NCBI RefSeq assembly: GCF_013393185.1
Contig: NZ_QJQX01000069.1
Location: forward strand, 1-64,000
Direction: 5' to 3'
Origin: Sphingobium lactosutens
Lineage (GTDB): Bacteria; Pseudomonadota; Alphaproteobacteria; Sphingomonadales; Sphingomonadaceae
DNA length: 64,000 bases
Of this stretch, positions 8,352-17,810 are shown one piece after another (the first letter of the stretch is position 1; each line of letters starts with the position of its first letter). A program made the position numbers and the translations under genes. The notes under the pieces were generated by a model that ran no database searches, was not told where the DNA came from, and worked only from the letters and a program-made list of their open reading frames with translations.

Positions 8352-9779
8352 ATGGCCTATCCCGATCTCTACCTGATGATCGACGGCCAGCGGCTGTCGG
8401 GCGGCGGGCGGCGTACCCACAAGGTCGTCAACCCTGCCACCGGCGCTCCGCTGGCCGACCTGCCGCTTGCCAACGCCGCGGACCTTGATGCCGCTCTCGC
8501 CGCGGCGCAGCGGGGCTTCCGCCGCTGGCGGGACAGCACAGCGCACGACCGAGCCGCCGTGCTGCAAGGCGCGGCGCGCCTGATGGTCGAGCGCCAAGAG
8601 GAACTGGCTCGCATCGCCACGCTGGAGCAGGGCAAGACGCTGGCCGAGGCACGCGCCGAAGTGATGATGAATGTCGGCCTGTTCAATTTCTACGCCGGCG
8701 AAGTCTTCCGCCTCTACGGTCGCACACTGGTGCGCCCGGCAGGCCAGCGATCGATGGTGACGAAGGAACCGGTCGGCCCGGTCGCGGCCTTCGCGCCCTG
8801 GAATTTCCCGATCGGCAATCCGGGCCGTAAGCTCGGCGCGCCGATCGCGGCGGGATGCTCGGTGATATTGAAGGCGGCGGAGGAAACGCCGGCCAGCGCG
8901 CTCGCCGTGCTGCAATGCCTGATCGATGCGGGCCTGCCCGGCGACGTCGCGCAGGCCGTGTTCGGCGTACCCGACGAAGTGTCGCGCCACCTGCTCGCTT
9001 CCCCGATCATCCGCAAGATGAGCTTCACCGGCTCCACCCCCGTCGGCAAGCATCTGGCGAAACTCGCGGCGGAGGATTGCAAGCGCACGACGATGGAACT
9101 GGGCGGTCATGGCCCGGTGCTGGTTTTTGCCGATGCCGACATCGACAAGGCGCTCGATACGCTAGTGGCGGGCAAATATCGCAACGCCGGGCAGGTCTGC
9201 GTCTCGCCAACGCGATTTGTCGTAGAATCAGATGTGTATGAACCATTTTTAAAAGGGTTTATCGACCGTGCCGGACGGATCGCTGTCGGCGACGGTCTTG
9301 ATCCGGCAAGCATCATGGGGCCGATGGCCAATCCGCGCCGGCTCGATGCGATGGATCGCCTGATCGGCGAAGCCGCCGCCAAGGGGGCGACGCTGGAAAT
9401 GGGCGGCAGGCGGATCGGCAACACAGGCTATTATTTCGCGCCGACCATCCTCTCCAATGTTCCGCTCGACGCCGCGATCATGAACGAGGAGCCGTTCGGC
9501 CCGGTCGCGCTCATCAACCGCCATGCCGATGAAGCCGCCATGATCGCGGAAGCCAACCGCCTGCCCTATGGCCTTGCCGCCTATGTCTGGACCGCAGATG
9601 GTGCGAGGCAGCGACGCATCGCCCGCGAATTGGAAGCCGGCATGGTTGGCGTCAACACGGGGATGATCGGCGGATCGGATTCCCCCTTCGGCGGCGTCAA
9701 ATGGTCTGGCCATGGCGCGGAGGACGGCCCGGAAGGGATAGAAGCCTGCCTCATCACCAAAGCCATCCATGAAGGATAA
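8352..9779 (+). CDS. NAD(P)-dependent aldehyde dehydrogenase (ligW operon)
   Basis: The 475-residue protein is of normal length for the ALDH superfamily. It has the oxyanion Asn151 in APWNFP, general base Glu249 in MELGG and catalytic Cys283 in GQVCVS. The overall sequence resembles the succinate-semialdehyde/vanillin dehydrogenase branch. The start is ATG 8352, 5 bases after the preceding stop, and LigW begins 3 bases after its end. Next to a 5-carboxyvanillate decarboxylase, a formyl-vanillate or vanillin-type aldehyde is the obvious candidate substrate (inference). Confidence 0.88.
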   Translation: MAYPDLYLMIDGQRLSGGGRRTHKVVNPATGAPLADLPLANAADLDAALAAAQRGFRRWRDSTAHDRAAVLQGAARLMVERQEELARIATLEQGKTLAEARAEVMMNVGLFNFYAGEVFRLYGRTLVRPAGQRSMVTKEPVGPVAAFAPWNFPIGNPGRKLGAPIAAGCSVILKAAEETPASALAVLQCLIDAGLPGDVAQAVFGVPDEVSRHLLASPIIRKMSFTGSTPVGKHLAKLAAEDCKRTTMELGGHGPVLVFADADIDKALDTLVAGKYRNAGQVCVSPTRFVVESDVYEPFLKGFIDRAGRIAVGDGLDPASIMGPMANPRRLDAMDRLIGEAAAKGATLEMGGRRIGNTGYYFAPTILSNVPLDAAIMNEEPFGPVALINRHADEAAMIAEANRLPYGLAAYVWTADGARQRRIARELEAGMVGVNTGMIGGSDSPFGGVKWSGHGAEDGPEGIEACLITKAIHEG

Positions 9780-9782
9780 CCG

Positions 9783-10838
9783 ATGACGCATGAATTGAAG
9801 ACGGGCGGCGACCGTGGCTATCGCCGCATCGCAACCGAGGAAGCCTTCGCCACGAGGGAACAGATCGACGCCTATCTTCGCATGGTGCGGAATGGCACGG
9901 CGGACAAGGGGATGGTGTCGCTCTGGGGCTTCTACGCCCAGTCGCCGTCCGAACGGGCCACGCAGATCATCGACCGGCTGCTGGACCTTGGCGACCGCCG
10001 GCTGGCGGACATGGATGCGACCGGCATCGACGTGGCGGTCCTGTCACTGACATCGCCCGGCGTGCAGCCGCTGCCGGATATCGACGAGGCCAAGGGGATG
10101 GTCGCCCGCGCCAACGATCATCTCGCCGATCGCTGCGCCGCTCATCCGACCCGCTTCGTCGGCATGACCTCCATCGCGCCGCTGGACCCGCACTGGTCGG
10201 CCGCCGAAATAAGACGAGGCGCCGGCGAATTGGGTTTCAAGGGGGTGATGGTCAACAGCCATAGCCAGGGCGAATATCTGGATGACCCGAAGTTCGACCC
10301 GATCTTCCGCGCACTCGCCGATACCGGCCAGCCACTCTACATCCACCCGTCCACGCCGCCCGACGCTATGATCGGCCCGATGCTGGAGGCGGGTCTGGAC
10401 GGCGCGATCTTCGGCTTCGGGGTGGAAACGGGAATGCACCTGCTGCGGCTGATCACCATCGGCATTTTCGACCGCTATCCCGACTTGCAGATTATCGTCG
10501 GCCATATGGGAGAGGCGTTGCCATATTGGCTCTACCGGCTCGATTACATGCACCAGGCCGGGGTGCGATCGCAACGCTATGAACGGATGAAGCCGCTCCG
10601 CAAGAGCATCCACGACTATATGCGATCGAACGTCTGCGTCACCACCAGCGGCATGGCCTGGGAACCGGCGATCCGCTTCGCGCAGGAAGTACTGGGCGAG
10701 GAGCGGGTGATGTATGCGATGGACTATCCCTATCAATATGTGGGGGACGAAGTGCGCACCCATGATCTGCTCGACATATCCGACTCCGCCAAGCGCAAGC
10801 TGATGCAGGGCAATGCCGAGCGCGTGTTCCGCCTGTGA
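9783..10838 (+). CDS. ligW: LigW, 5-carboxyvanillate decarboxylase
   Basis: This 351-residue amidohydrolase-superfamily decarboxylase closely resembles sphingomonad LigW, which releases CO2 from 5-carboxyvanillate to give vanillate in biphenyl-lignin (DDVA) catabolism. Counting residues recovers the published LigW active site. The manganese ligands are Glu19 (ATEEAF), His188 (LYIHP) and Asp314 (YAMDYP), with His241 (GHMGE) catalytic. Substrate contacts are Tyr51, Arg58, Thr90, Phe212 and Arg252. The enzyme is cytoplasmic. The gene overlaps the next transporter by four bases (GTGA) and follows the aldehyde dehydrogenase by three, so this is one operon. Confidence 0.93.
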   Translation: MTHELKTGGDRGYRRIATEEAFATREQIDAYLRMVRNGTADKGMVSLWGFYAQSPSERATQIIDRLLDLGDRRLADMDATGIDVAVLSLTSPGVQPLPDIDEAKGMVARANDHLADRCAAHPTRFVGMTSIAPLDPHWSAAEIRRGAGELGFKGVMVNSHSQGEYLDDPKFDPIFRALADTGQPLYIHPSTPPDAMIGPMLEAGLDGAIFGFGVETGMHLLRLITIGIFDRYPDLQIIVGHMGEALPYWLYRLDYMHQAGVRSQRYERMKPLRKSIHDYMRSNVCVTTSGMAWEPAIRFAQEVLGEERVMYAMDYPYQYVGDEVRTHDLLDISDSAKRKLMQGNAERVFRL

Positions 10839-12439
10839 GAAGCCCCGTCCCTTCCCGCAGTGCGGCTTATTATGCGCTGGCCCTGATCGCCGGGACCAAT
10901 CTGGTCAGCCTGCTCGACCGAAACATCCTGGCCATCCTGGCGCCTGCCATCAAGGCAGACCTGAAGATCGGCGACGGGGAAATGGGGCTGCTCTACGGCA
11001 CCGTCTTCGCGCTGTTCTACGCGCTCTTCTCCTTGCCGCTCGGAAGGCTGGCGGACGGTTGGATCAGGACGAAGCTGCTCGCCATCACCATCGGCTTCTG
11101 GTCGCTCGCCACGGGTGGCGCGGCCTTTGCGACGGGCTTCTTCACCCTGATGCTCTCGCGCCTGTGCGTCGGCATCGGCGAGGCGGCATCGCAGCCCGCC
11201 GGCACCAGCCTCGCCTATGATTATTTTCCGCGCGAAAAGCGGGGCATGGTGATGGCCGTGATGGCCGCCGCGATCGCCATTGGTCTTGGCGGATCGCTGA
11301 TCATCGGCGGCGTGGCCGCGCAATGGTGGGACGCCAAACATGCCGATGGCGGCGCGCCTCTGGGCCTCAAGGGCTGGCAGTTCGCCTTCGCGGTCGCCGC
11401 GCTTCCCGGCTTTCTGATCGCCTTCCTCATGTCGCGCCTCGTCGAACCGCAGCGCGGCGCGATCGACGGCATTCAAAGCCCGCCCGATCCGCATCCTTTC
11501 CGGGCCAGCATCGCCCTGCTCGGAGCGGTGACACCCGGCTTTCACTGGCTGAGCCTGGCGCAGGCGCGCGCCAGCGGCCGCGACTGGGCGCGCAATCTTG
11601 GCCTGCTCGTGCTGATTTTCTGTGCCATTTTGCTCGCGATCCATTGGGCGGAAGCCTTCTCGCCCCGTCCGCCGCTGATGCTGGGCGGCGTCCCCATCAG
11701 TCCTCATGTCGTGCAATGGAGCGTCATCGGCTTCGGCGCCTTCGTCGTCGTCAATCTAATCCAGAATCTGAAAGGCCGCGACCCCGTCGCTTTTGCGCTC
11801 ATCACCCGCAATCCATCGCTGCTCCTTTGTATCGCGGCCGGATCGCTGCAAAGCGTGATCAATTATGGCGTCATGGGCTTTACCCCGTCCTTCCTGATGA
11901 AAAGCTACGGCCTCTCCGCCGCCGACACGGGTATGCAGTTCGGCCTGCTCTCGGCCGGGCTGGGGGTGATCGGCCCGCTGATCGCCGGCCCCTTGTCCGA
12001 CCGGATCGGGACGCATCGCCTGTCGCGCCGCGTCTGGGTCGCGCTGTTCGCGATGGGCCTGTCGCCGCTGATTGCCCTGTGGGTCTATCGCGCCGCCGAC
12101 CCCGGCAGCTTTTACCTGCGTTTCACCCTCTACAGCCTGGTCCTGACGATGTGGATGCCCCCGCTCTATGCCGTGCTGTTCGAGCAGGTTCTGCCCCGCA
12201 TGCGGGGCTTGACTGTCAGCCTCTATATCGTTGTGTCGACCATCTTCGGCCTCGGCACAGGCCCCTATGCGGTCGGGATGATCAGCGATGCGCGGGGTGG
12301 CGATCTGGGCGCGGCGATCCTGTCGATCAACTGGGTGGCGCCGCCCCTATTCCTGCTGTTGCTGATCCTGCTCTGGCGCGTCGAACGCGATCACGCCAGC
12401 CTGCTGCCGCGTGCGCGGATTGCGGGCGAAGCCGTCTAG
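10835..12439 (+). CDS. MFS transporter, last gene of the ligW operon
   Basis: The protein has 534 residues, long for an MFS carrier because of an extended central loop and extra helices around residues 200-300. The N-terminus shows LLDRNILAILAPAIKADLKI and the motif LGRLADGWIRTK after helix 2, as in the spinster-like and aromatic-acid branches. The GTG start at 10835 overlaps the ligW stop, indicating translational coupling. It is the second transporter in the operon and may carry another substrate or export a product. Confidence 0.82.
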   Translation: MRSPVPSRSAAYYALALIAGTNLVSLLDRNILAILAPAIKADLKIGDGEMGLLYGTVFALFYALFSLPLGRLADGWIRTKLLAITIGFWSLATGGAAFATGFFTLMLSRLCVGIGEAASQPAGTSLAYDYFPREKRGMVMAVMAAAIAIGLGGSLIIGGVAAQWWDAKHADGGAPLGLKGWQFAFAVAALPGFLIAFLMSRLVEPQRGAIDGIQSPPDPHPFRASIALLGAVTPGFHWLSLAQARASGRDWARNLGLLVLIFCAILLAIHWAEAFSPRPPLMLGGVPISPHVVQWSVIGFGAFVVVNLIQNLKGRDPVAFALITRNPSLLLCIAAGSLQSVINYGVMGFTPSFLMKSYGLSAADTGMQFGLLSAGLGVIGPLIAGPLSDRIGTHRLSRRVWVALFAMGLSPLIALWVYRAADPGSFYLRFTLYSLVLTMWMPPLYAVLFEQVLPRMRGLTVSLYIVVSTIFGLGTGPYAVGMISDARGGDLGAAILSINWVAPPLFLLLLILLWRVERDHASLLPRARIAGEAV

Positions 12440-12539
12440 AGTGATTTCGAGTGAAATGGAACATTTCACGGCTCGGAAATCACGGAAAACAAAAGAAAAT
12501 AGTTTATCCTAATTCAGCGTAAACAGGATCAACTCTAGA
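12436..12539. repeat. Small intergenic repeat with inverted ends (MITE-like)
   Basis: The stretch is bounded by TCTAGAGTGAT (12436-12446) and its near reverse complement ATCAACTCTAGA (12528-12539). Nested inside is a hairpin: GTGATTTC pairs with GAAATCAC and TGAAAT with ATTTCA, around GGAAC. It follows the ligW-operon stop directly and may act as its terminator. Such TCTAGAG-bounded elements recur in sphingomonad genomes, as I recall them. Copy number was not checked. Confidence 0.55.
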
Positions 12540-12607
12540 CCATCCTGCGGAAAAGCTGTTCCAAGCCCTGGTCATTGCCGTCGGGGCGCAGGATCGGCAC
12601 TGACCCG

Positions 12608-14545
12608 TCAACGGCCGGTGTCGTCCTTTGCGGGCACATCCACCGGGATGGCGAAGGACAGATGCGGCGGCTGGTTATAGGCGCTGTTCTGCCATGTGAT
12701 GCCGAGACGATAGACCGGATCGTGCATCAGCGTGTCCAGGCGGATCGCCGTCGGCCAGGGCGTGGCATAGATACGCAATTCGCTGCTGTCCGCGCTGCGT
12801 AAAATCAGTTCCTCGCGCCAGTCGCCGACGATATCGGCCGACAGGGCGGGGTTCTGCTTCGTCCCATTGTTCGATTCCACGCTCTCGGGCGCAAGGAGCG
12901 GCACTTCCCTGCCGTTCCGCCAATCCCATTTGGTGATCCGCGTACCGTCCAGCAGTTCGCGCAGCCCGTCTCCATCCCACCATATGCCGAAATTGGCGGC
13001 GCGGGGATGACCGCCGGGGATGACATTGCCCTTTGCATCCCACAGGTCGGACGAGTTGGAAGCCCAGGCCTCCGCCCCCGGATAGCGCGGATCGATATCC
13101 ATGGCGATTCCCCGCCCCGTGTCGCGATCGGCCGGCTTGGTCCAGAGCCGCTCGCCGGTCCGCGCATCCAGCATCGCCGCGCCGATATTGCCGTTGCTGC
13201 GCATATCCTCGTGCACGCCGAATTTTTCGAGGCCGGGGCGTGTCGGGTCGAGGTCGGACACATGCATGGCGTCTCCGTGGAACAGGCGCGCCGTCCACAA
13301 AGTGTTGCCATCGTCGTCCACCGCCATCGACCCATAGATAATCTCGTCGCGGCCATCGCCATCCACATCGGCGACCGACATCTGGTGATTGCCCTGACCA
13401 GCATAATCGGCATGGCCAGGCGATGCGCTGTCGAACAGCCAGCGCTGGCTAAGTTTGCCGTCGCGCCAGTCCCAGGCGGCGATGGTCGAGCGGGCATAAT
13501 AGCCGCGCGCGAAGATCAGGCTGGGTCGCCGCCCGTCCAGATAGGCGATGCTGGCGAGATAGCGTTCCGATCGGTTGCCATAGGCATCGCCCCAGGTCGC
13601 CGCCCGCTCCTCGGAGGAAGGATTGTCGCCGCTCGGTCCCCGCGCCGGCGCATAGGGCGCCGTGGCAAGCGCCTTGCCGGTCAGGCCGTCGAACAGGGTC
13701 AGATATTCCGGCCCGCGCAGGATCCGCCCCTTCAGCCGCGCGACCTTGCGTCCATCGGGCAGGACGGTGGCGCCGGTGCGATCGGCCTGCGGCGTTTCGC
13801 CATCATGTTCGCGCCAGTCGGCCCTGGCGTCGCCGATCACCGTACCCGTCCCGTCTATGGTGCCATCCGCGGTCTTCATCGCCACCTCGGCGCGACCGTC
13901 ACCGTCCAGGTCGAAGACCATGAACTGCGTATAATGCGCACCCGACCGGATATTGGGGCCCAGGTCGATCCGCCACAGCCGCTTGCCGTCCAGCGTATAG
14001 GCATCGAGCAGGGTTTCGCCGCTATAGCCGCCAAAGGCATTGTCCTTCGCGATCGAAGGATACCATTTGACGATGATCTCATACCGGCCGTCGCCATCCA
14101 GATCGCCGACGCTCGCATCATTGGCGGAATAGCTGTAGCGCTCTCCATCGGGCGTCACGCGGTCGGCCGGCTTGTCGAGCCGGATCGGCAGATAGCCCGC
14201 CGCCCATGGCGTCGTCGTGGCGACGATCCTGCCGCCGGCGTCGCGCAGGCTGTAATGGCTCCGGGCGCTACCGGCGGGATCGGTAACGCTGGCCGCATCC
14301 CTGGCGCCAACGGTCCTGATCGGCTTGCCGTCGCGCAGCAGGGTGAAACGGCCATTCTTCGCATCGGTTGCGAACAGGCGCCAGCTGACATGCATGCCCT
14401 GTCCCGACGCCAGCGGCACCGCAACCAGCGCACGATCGAGCCGTTCGATCTGGCGCGAACCAGCAGGTGCGGCGTGGACCGCAATCGCCCCCGACAGCAG
14501 CGCCGCCAGACCTCCACATTCCGCCAATGCTTTGCGCAGCCGCAT
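12608..14545 (-). CDS. Rhamnogalacturonan lyase, polysaccharide lyase family 11
   Basis: The protein has about 645 residues, with a cleavable signal peptide ending near AVHAAPA, so it acts in the periplasm or outside the cell. The mature part is the eight-bladed propeller of PL11 enzymes (YesW/YesX type), which cleave the rhamnose-galacturonate backbone of rhamnogalacturonan I by beta-elimination. Calcium-binding DLDGDGR-type loops appear at least three times (near residues 145, 220 and 390). ATG 14545 is preferred because GAGAGGA precedes it. Its unsaturated products ultimately need KduI/KduD, encoded at the left edge. Confidence 0.92.
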   Translation of the reverse strand: MRLRKALAECGGLAALLSGAIAVHAAPAGSRQIERLDRALVAVPLASGQGMHVSWRLFATDAKNGRFTLLRDGKPIRTVGARDAASVTDPAGSARSHYSLRDAGGRIVATTTPWAAGYLPIRLDKPADRVTPDGERYSYSANDASVGDLDGDGRYEIIVKWYPSIAKDNAFGGYSGETLLDAYTLDGKRLWRIDLGPNIRSGAHYTQFMVFDLDGDGRAEVAMKTADGTIDGTGTVIGDARADWREHDGETPQADRTGATVLPDGRKVARLKGRILRGPEYLTLFDGLTGKALATAPYAPARGPSGDNPSSEERAATWGDAYGNRSERYLASIAYLDGRRPSLIFARGYYARSTIAAWDWRDGKLSQRWLFDSASPGHADYAGQGNHQMSVADVDGDGRDEIIYGSMAVDDDGNTLWTARLFHGDAMHVSDLDPTRPGLEKFGVHEDMRSNGNIGAAMLDARTGERLWTKPADRDTGRGIAMDIDPRYPGAEAWASNSSDLWDAKGNVIPGGHPRAANFGIWWDGDGLRELLDGTRITKWDWRNGREVPLLAPESVESNNGTKQNPALSADIVGDWREELILRSADSSELRIYATPWPTAIRLDTLMHDPVYRLGITWQNSAYNQPPHLSFAIPVDVPAKDDTGR

Positions 14546-14674
14546 ATGCCGTTCCTCTCGCCTTTTGCCGAAGCTATAGGATGGCGGCAGGAACACGGCA
14601 AGCATGTTCCACATTTACTAACTATGTCCCATTTATCGGGACTTGTGGCAAAGTCAGACTCGGATAGTCGCCAT

Positions 14675-15886
14675 TCAGTCGATCAGGCGAAATGCCATTT
14701 CCACGCGCAGCCCGACAACCCAGGCGTCGTCGATGGATGGATCGGCGGACGGGTGGCGGACATATTGCAGGTTGGGCTGGACCGCCAGCCAGGGGGTGAT
14801 CGGCGCGCGATAGGTGGCCTCCGCCACCATTTCGGATCGTCCGGCATCATTGACGCGACGATATTCGGGCGAGGTGAACGCCCCGATGACGGCCAGGCCC
14901 ATTTCGTCCTCCGGCCGGCCACCGATCCAGCCGCTCAGTTTCACGCCTGCGCTCACGAAGCGGTCGAACATATTATAATGTTTGGCGGCGGTACCCAGGC
15001 GGAAGAAGCCATCGACGCGCCGGTCGCCACTTTCCGCCAGGGTCTTCTCGCCGCGCAGATAGATGCCGGCATTGCCGCCGCCATGGGTGCCCTCGAACCG
15101 GTCGAAGGAGGATGTGTAGCGCCAGTGGCCCAGTAGGAGCCGGCCGCCGGCGACCGGCGCCTCCACCTCGCCGATCAGCAACGCGCCCTCGCCGCCGCCC
15201 AGCCGGATGCTGGTACGGGACGGATGTTCGGGATTGCCCGGCATGCCGTCCAGGATCGCTGCCCGCACTGCCCATCCCTTCGCCGGACGATAGAGCAGGC
15301 GTGCAGCCAGCCCCGTGGCCGGAAAGATGGACGGACCGTTGCGACCTGACATGCCGATGTCGCTTCCCATACCATGCGCGCCTCCGACGAACAGGGTCGC
15401 CGTTTCCAGCACGTCGAACTCCGAATTGAGGTCGTAGATGCCGGCCCGTATCGACAGGTCGGGCGCGACCATCTGGTCGATCCAGGCTTCGTAGAGCTTG
15501 AATGCCTGCGCATTAGCCTCGATCTCGCTCACCATCTGCGCGTCGCCGACGACTTGGGAGATGGACTGGCCATTATTGTAGAGACCGTAGACATGCATCT
15601 CGGCCCCTTCCCAGCCGACCAGATCCTCCAGATCGACCTCCAGCACCAGATCGAGATTGTCGAGATAGCGCGCGCGCCGCTTTACCCCGCCCGCCACCAC
15701 GCCCATCGTGTCGCTGCTATAGGAAATATCGAGTACGACCGGCCCTTCGCCCGGTGTCTGTTGTCCTGCATGAATATGCGAGTGGGGACGGATGGGAACC
15801 AGCGGATTGCTGTTCGTCGCCGGTGCAGGCTCCCCCGCCGGAATGGCTGCGGCAGCCGCCGCCAGTAGCAGGGCGGCGCCGATCAT
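14675..15886 (-). CDS. OprB-family carbohydrate-selective porin
   Basis: The 403-residue protein has an Ala-rich signal peptide and a 16-strand-type barrel. Family features include the early LVLEVDLEDLVGWEGAEMHV segment, the YEAWIDQ / LSIRAGIYDLNSEFD stretch and a terminal aromatic-type strand. Proteins of this family form outer-membrane channels for sugars. It lies 129 bases upstream of the PL11 lyase on the same strand. The pair probably forms a unit that cuts and admits rhamnogalacturonan fragments, although the porin substrate is inferred. Confidence 0.85.
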   Translation of the reverse strand: MIGAALLLAAAAAAIPAGEPAPATNSNPLVPIRPHSHIHAGQQTPGEGPVVLDISYSSDTMGVVAGGVKRRARYLDNLDLVLEVDLEDLVGWEGAEMHVYGLYNNGQSISQVVGDAQMVSEIEANAQAFKLYEAWIDQMVAPDLSIRAGIYDLNSEFDVLETATLFVGGAHGMGSDIGMSGRNGPSIFPATGLAARLLYRPAKGWAVRAAILDGMPGNPEHPSRTSIRLGGGEGALLIGEVEAPVAGGRLLLGHWRYTSSFDRFEGTHGGGNAGIYLRGEKTLAESGDRRVDGFFRLGTAAKHYNMFDRFVSAGVKLSGWIGGRPEDEMGLAVIGAFTSPEYRRVNDAGRSEMVAEATYRAPITPWLAVQPNLQYVRHPSADPSIDDAWVVGLRVEMAFRLID

Positions 15887-16075
15887 CGGGCGGTCCCTTC
15901 ATTCGGATCACGGGCAGGGGGCAATATCATGACCCGCAAGACTAAGTGTATAGCCGTCTATATATAGAATGGATCACGACCAGCTTACGCAATGAATGAT
16001 CGAAATGCAGCGCCCTTGCGGCAGGAAACGCCGACGACGATCCCGGCGCGATCGGCCGCAGCCGTCCTGCTCCGT

Positions 16076-16672
16076 TCACACTTCTCCCTGCACTCCCGAA
16101 TGCGGCCGGACCGCAGGCGCGGCTCCGACCTGTTGCCAGCGCCTATACCCTTGCACGGCGAGGAGGATCATCGCCCCATAGAGGCCGGCGGTCAGCCACA
16201 GCTCCTTGAACGCGAACATGCCGACATAGAATATGTCGACCATGATCCAGAGCAGCCAGCTGGCCGCATGGCGGCGCGCCGTCCAATATTGGGCGACGAG
16301 ACTGAAGCTGCTGAGCGCCGCGTCCATCCAGGGCAGCGCCGCGCTGGTGAAACGGCTTGTAAACCAGCCGATCGTGACGGCGCCAATGGCGCCTGCCGCG
16401 AGGCCGGCCGCAGCCCGCACGACCGGCAACCGCTGTACGACAATGTCTCCCTCATCCTCCTTGCCCCGCGCCCACAGGATCCAGCCATAGAAGATGGCGA
16501 TGCCGAACAGCGCTTGCAGCACCATGTCCGCATAAAGGCGCACATCGAGGAAAATCCTGAAATAGAGCGCGCAGGCCAGGAGATTGACGGGCCAGCACAG
16601 CATCTTGCGCTTCGCCGTCAGCCAGATGCCCAGGAAACTGACGGCGACGGCGATGATCTCCAGCATCGACAT
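16076..16672 (-). CDS. pnuT: PnuT/PnuC-family thiamine transporter
   Basis: This inner-membrane protein has about 198 residues and 6-7 helices of the PnuC fold. It contains the family features WLTAKRKMLCWPVNLLA near the N-terminus and the WLLWIMVDIFYVGMFAFKELWLTAGLY helix block near residues 140-165. PnuC itself takes nicotinamide riboside, but relatives under TPP control (PnuT) take thiamine. Here the gene is the last of an operon headed by a TPP riboswitch. The ATG at 16672 overlaps the kinase stop (TGATG), implying translational coupling. Confidence 0.88.
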   Translation of the reverse strand: MSMLEIIAVAVSFLGIWLTAKRKMLCWPVNLLACALYFRIFLDVRLYADMVLQALFGIAIFYGWILWARGKEDEGDIVVQRLPVVRAAAGLAAGAIGAVTIGWFTSRFTSAALPWMDAALSSFSLVAQYWTARRHAASWLLWIMVDIFYVGMFAFKELWLTAGLYGAMILLAVQGYRRWQQVGAAPAVRPHSGVQGEV

Positions 16673-17808
16673 CAGCCCGCTGCTCCGCACTGAATCCGCT
16701 GCACGAAATCCTGTCCCGCATCGGACAGAAACCATTCGGCATGATCGATCAGATACTCCTTCCACGCCACGCTCGCCTGCGTGCGATCGCCCACTATGCC
16801 GGCAAAATAATCCACCTCCGACAAGGCGAATTCCACATGGACCAGCGGCAGGAGGCGTGCCACGCTTTCCCTATCGGCGCGATCGAGCGGCGCCACCGTT
16901 TCATATCCAGCGATCATCGCCAGGGCGGCGTCCGCATCGGCCAGTTCGCCATCCTTCCTCTGCCCCAGTTCCAGCCATCGAACGCAGGTCCGCTCGATCG
17001 CGGTGGCCAGATCGTGAAGCGCACAGGTGCGGGTCGCCAGTCCGAAATCGAAGATGGTCTCCACCGCGCCATCGGTCGACCAGAGCAGATTGGACGGATG
17101 CCAGTCATTATGGGTCCAGAGCGGCGCCTGGCGCTCCAGCCGTTCCGGCAATCCTCCGCCGAGCAAGGCGAACAGCCGCGCCAGTTCCTGCCGCCAGGGC
17201 TTGTCCCCCAGGAATGCGGCCAGCGCCGGGCGGGCCGACACATAGGTTTCGGCAGCCGCCAGCGGATCGTGCGCGGTAAGGATGGTGAAGCTGGCGATCA
17301 GCGGATGGTCGCCGCGTGGCGCTGCGGCGTAATCCCGGGCAGCCAGATGCAGCCGCCCCAGCGCCACGCCCGCCGCATAGGAGTGGCGATGCGTCAGGAA
17401 TGGCGTCCAGGACGGCCGGTCGCGATAGAGATCGACGCCGGATGCGGCGCGGTGAAGTTCATAGGTCCATTCGCTCTGCGCGATCGCGCCCGCGCCGTCT
17501 GCCGCCGCCACGACCTCGGGCACGGGCACTCCCGCGGACCGCAGATGCGCCATATAGCCATGTTCCTCCGTCAGCGCGGCCGGAGTACGCAGCCTTTGAT
17601 GGTGTCGCTTGAGGAAATAGGCGCCCCGGTCGGTTTCGATGAGCGTCGCTGCGGAAAACGGGCGCGGGGAATGCCACCGCAGGGAGGTCACGCATCCGGC
17701 GGCCGGAAAGCAGGCCAGGACCGCCTCGGCTTCGGCCATCGTGATGGCGGGCCATGTCGGCGTTTCCAGCGCCGTGCCCATGCCATGCACGAGATGGCCG
17801 CCGCTCAC
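16672..17808 (-). CDS. APH-fold kinase, probable thiamine kinase
   Basis: The 378-residue protein belongs to the aminoglycoside-phosphotransferase/choline-kinase fold. The catalytic loop is THNDWHPSN (His233, Asp235), followed by the metal-binding IFDFGLA (Asp254). The N-lobe lysine lies in AYFLKRHH. The GTG at 17808 is two bases after the receptor stop, and ATG 17781 is an alternative start. Between a riboswitch-controlled receptor and PnuT, phosphorylation of imported thiamine (trapping it and feeding TPP synthesis) is the simplest role. This is inferred from context, since the fold alone does not fix the substrate. Confidence 0.75.
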   Translation of the reverse strand: MSGGHLVHGMGTALETPTWPAITMAEAEAVLACFPAAGCVTSLRWHSPRPFSAATLIETDRGAYFLKRHHQRLRTPAALTEEHGYMAHLRSAGVPVPEVVAAADGAGAIAQSEWTYELHRAASGVDLYRDRPSWTPFLTHRHSYAAGVALGRLHLAARDYAAAPRGDHPLIASFTILTAHDPLAAAETYVSARPALAAFLGDKPWRQELARLFALLGGGLPERLERQAPLWTHNDWHPSNLLWSTDGAVETIFDFGLATRTCALHDLATAIERTCVRWLELGQRKDGELADADAALAMIAGYETVAPLDRADRESVARLLPLVHVEFALSEVDYFAGIVGDRTQASVAWKEYLIDHAEWFLSDAGQDFVQRIQCGAAG

Positions 17809-17810
17809 GA

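Noticed and set aside
13007..15136. A 709-codon open frame on the plus strand opposite the PL11 lyase and the OprB gene
   Set aside because: It crosses two well-supported genes and their gap, has no family signature, and is typical of antisense frames kept open by high GC third positions.
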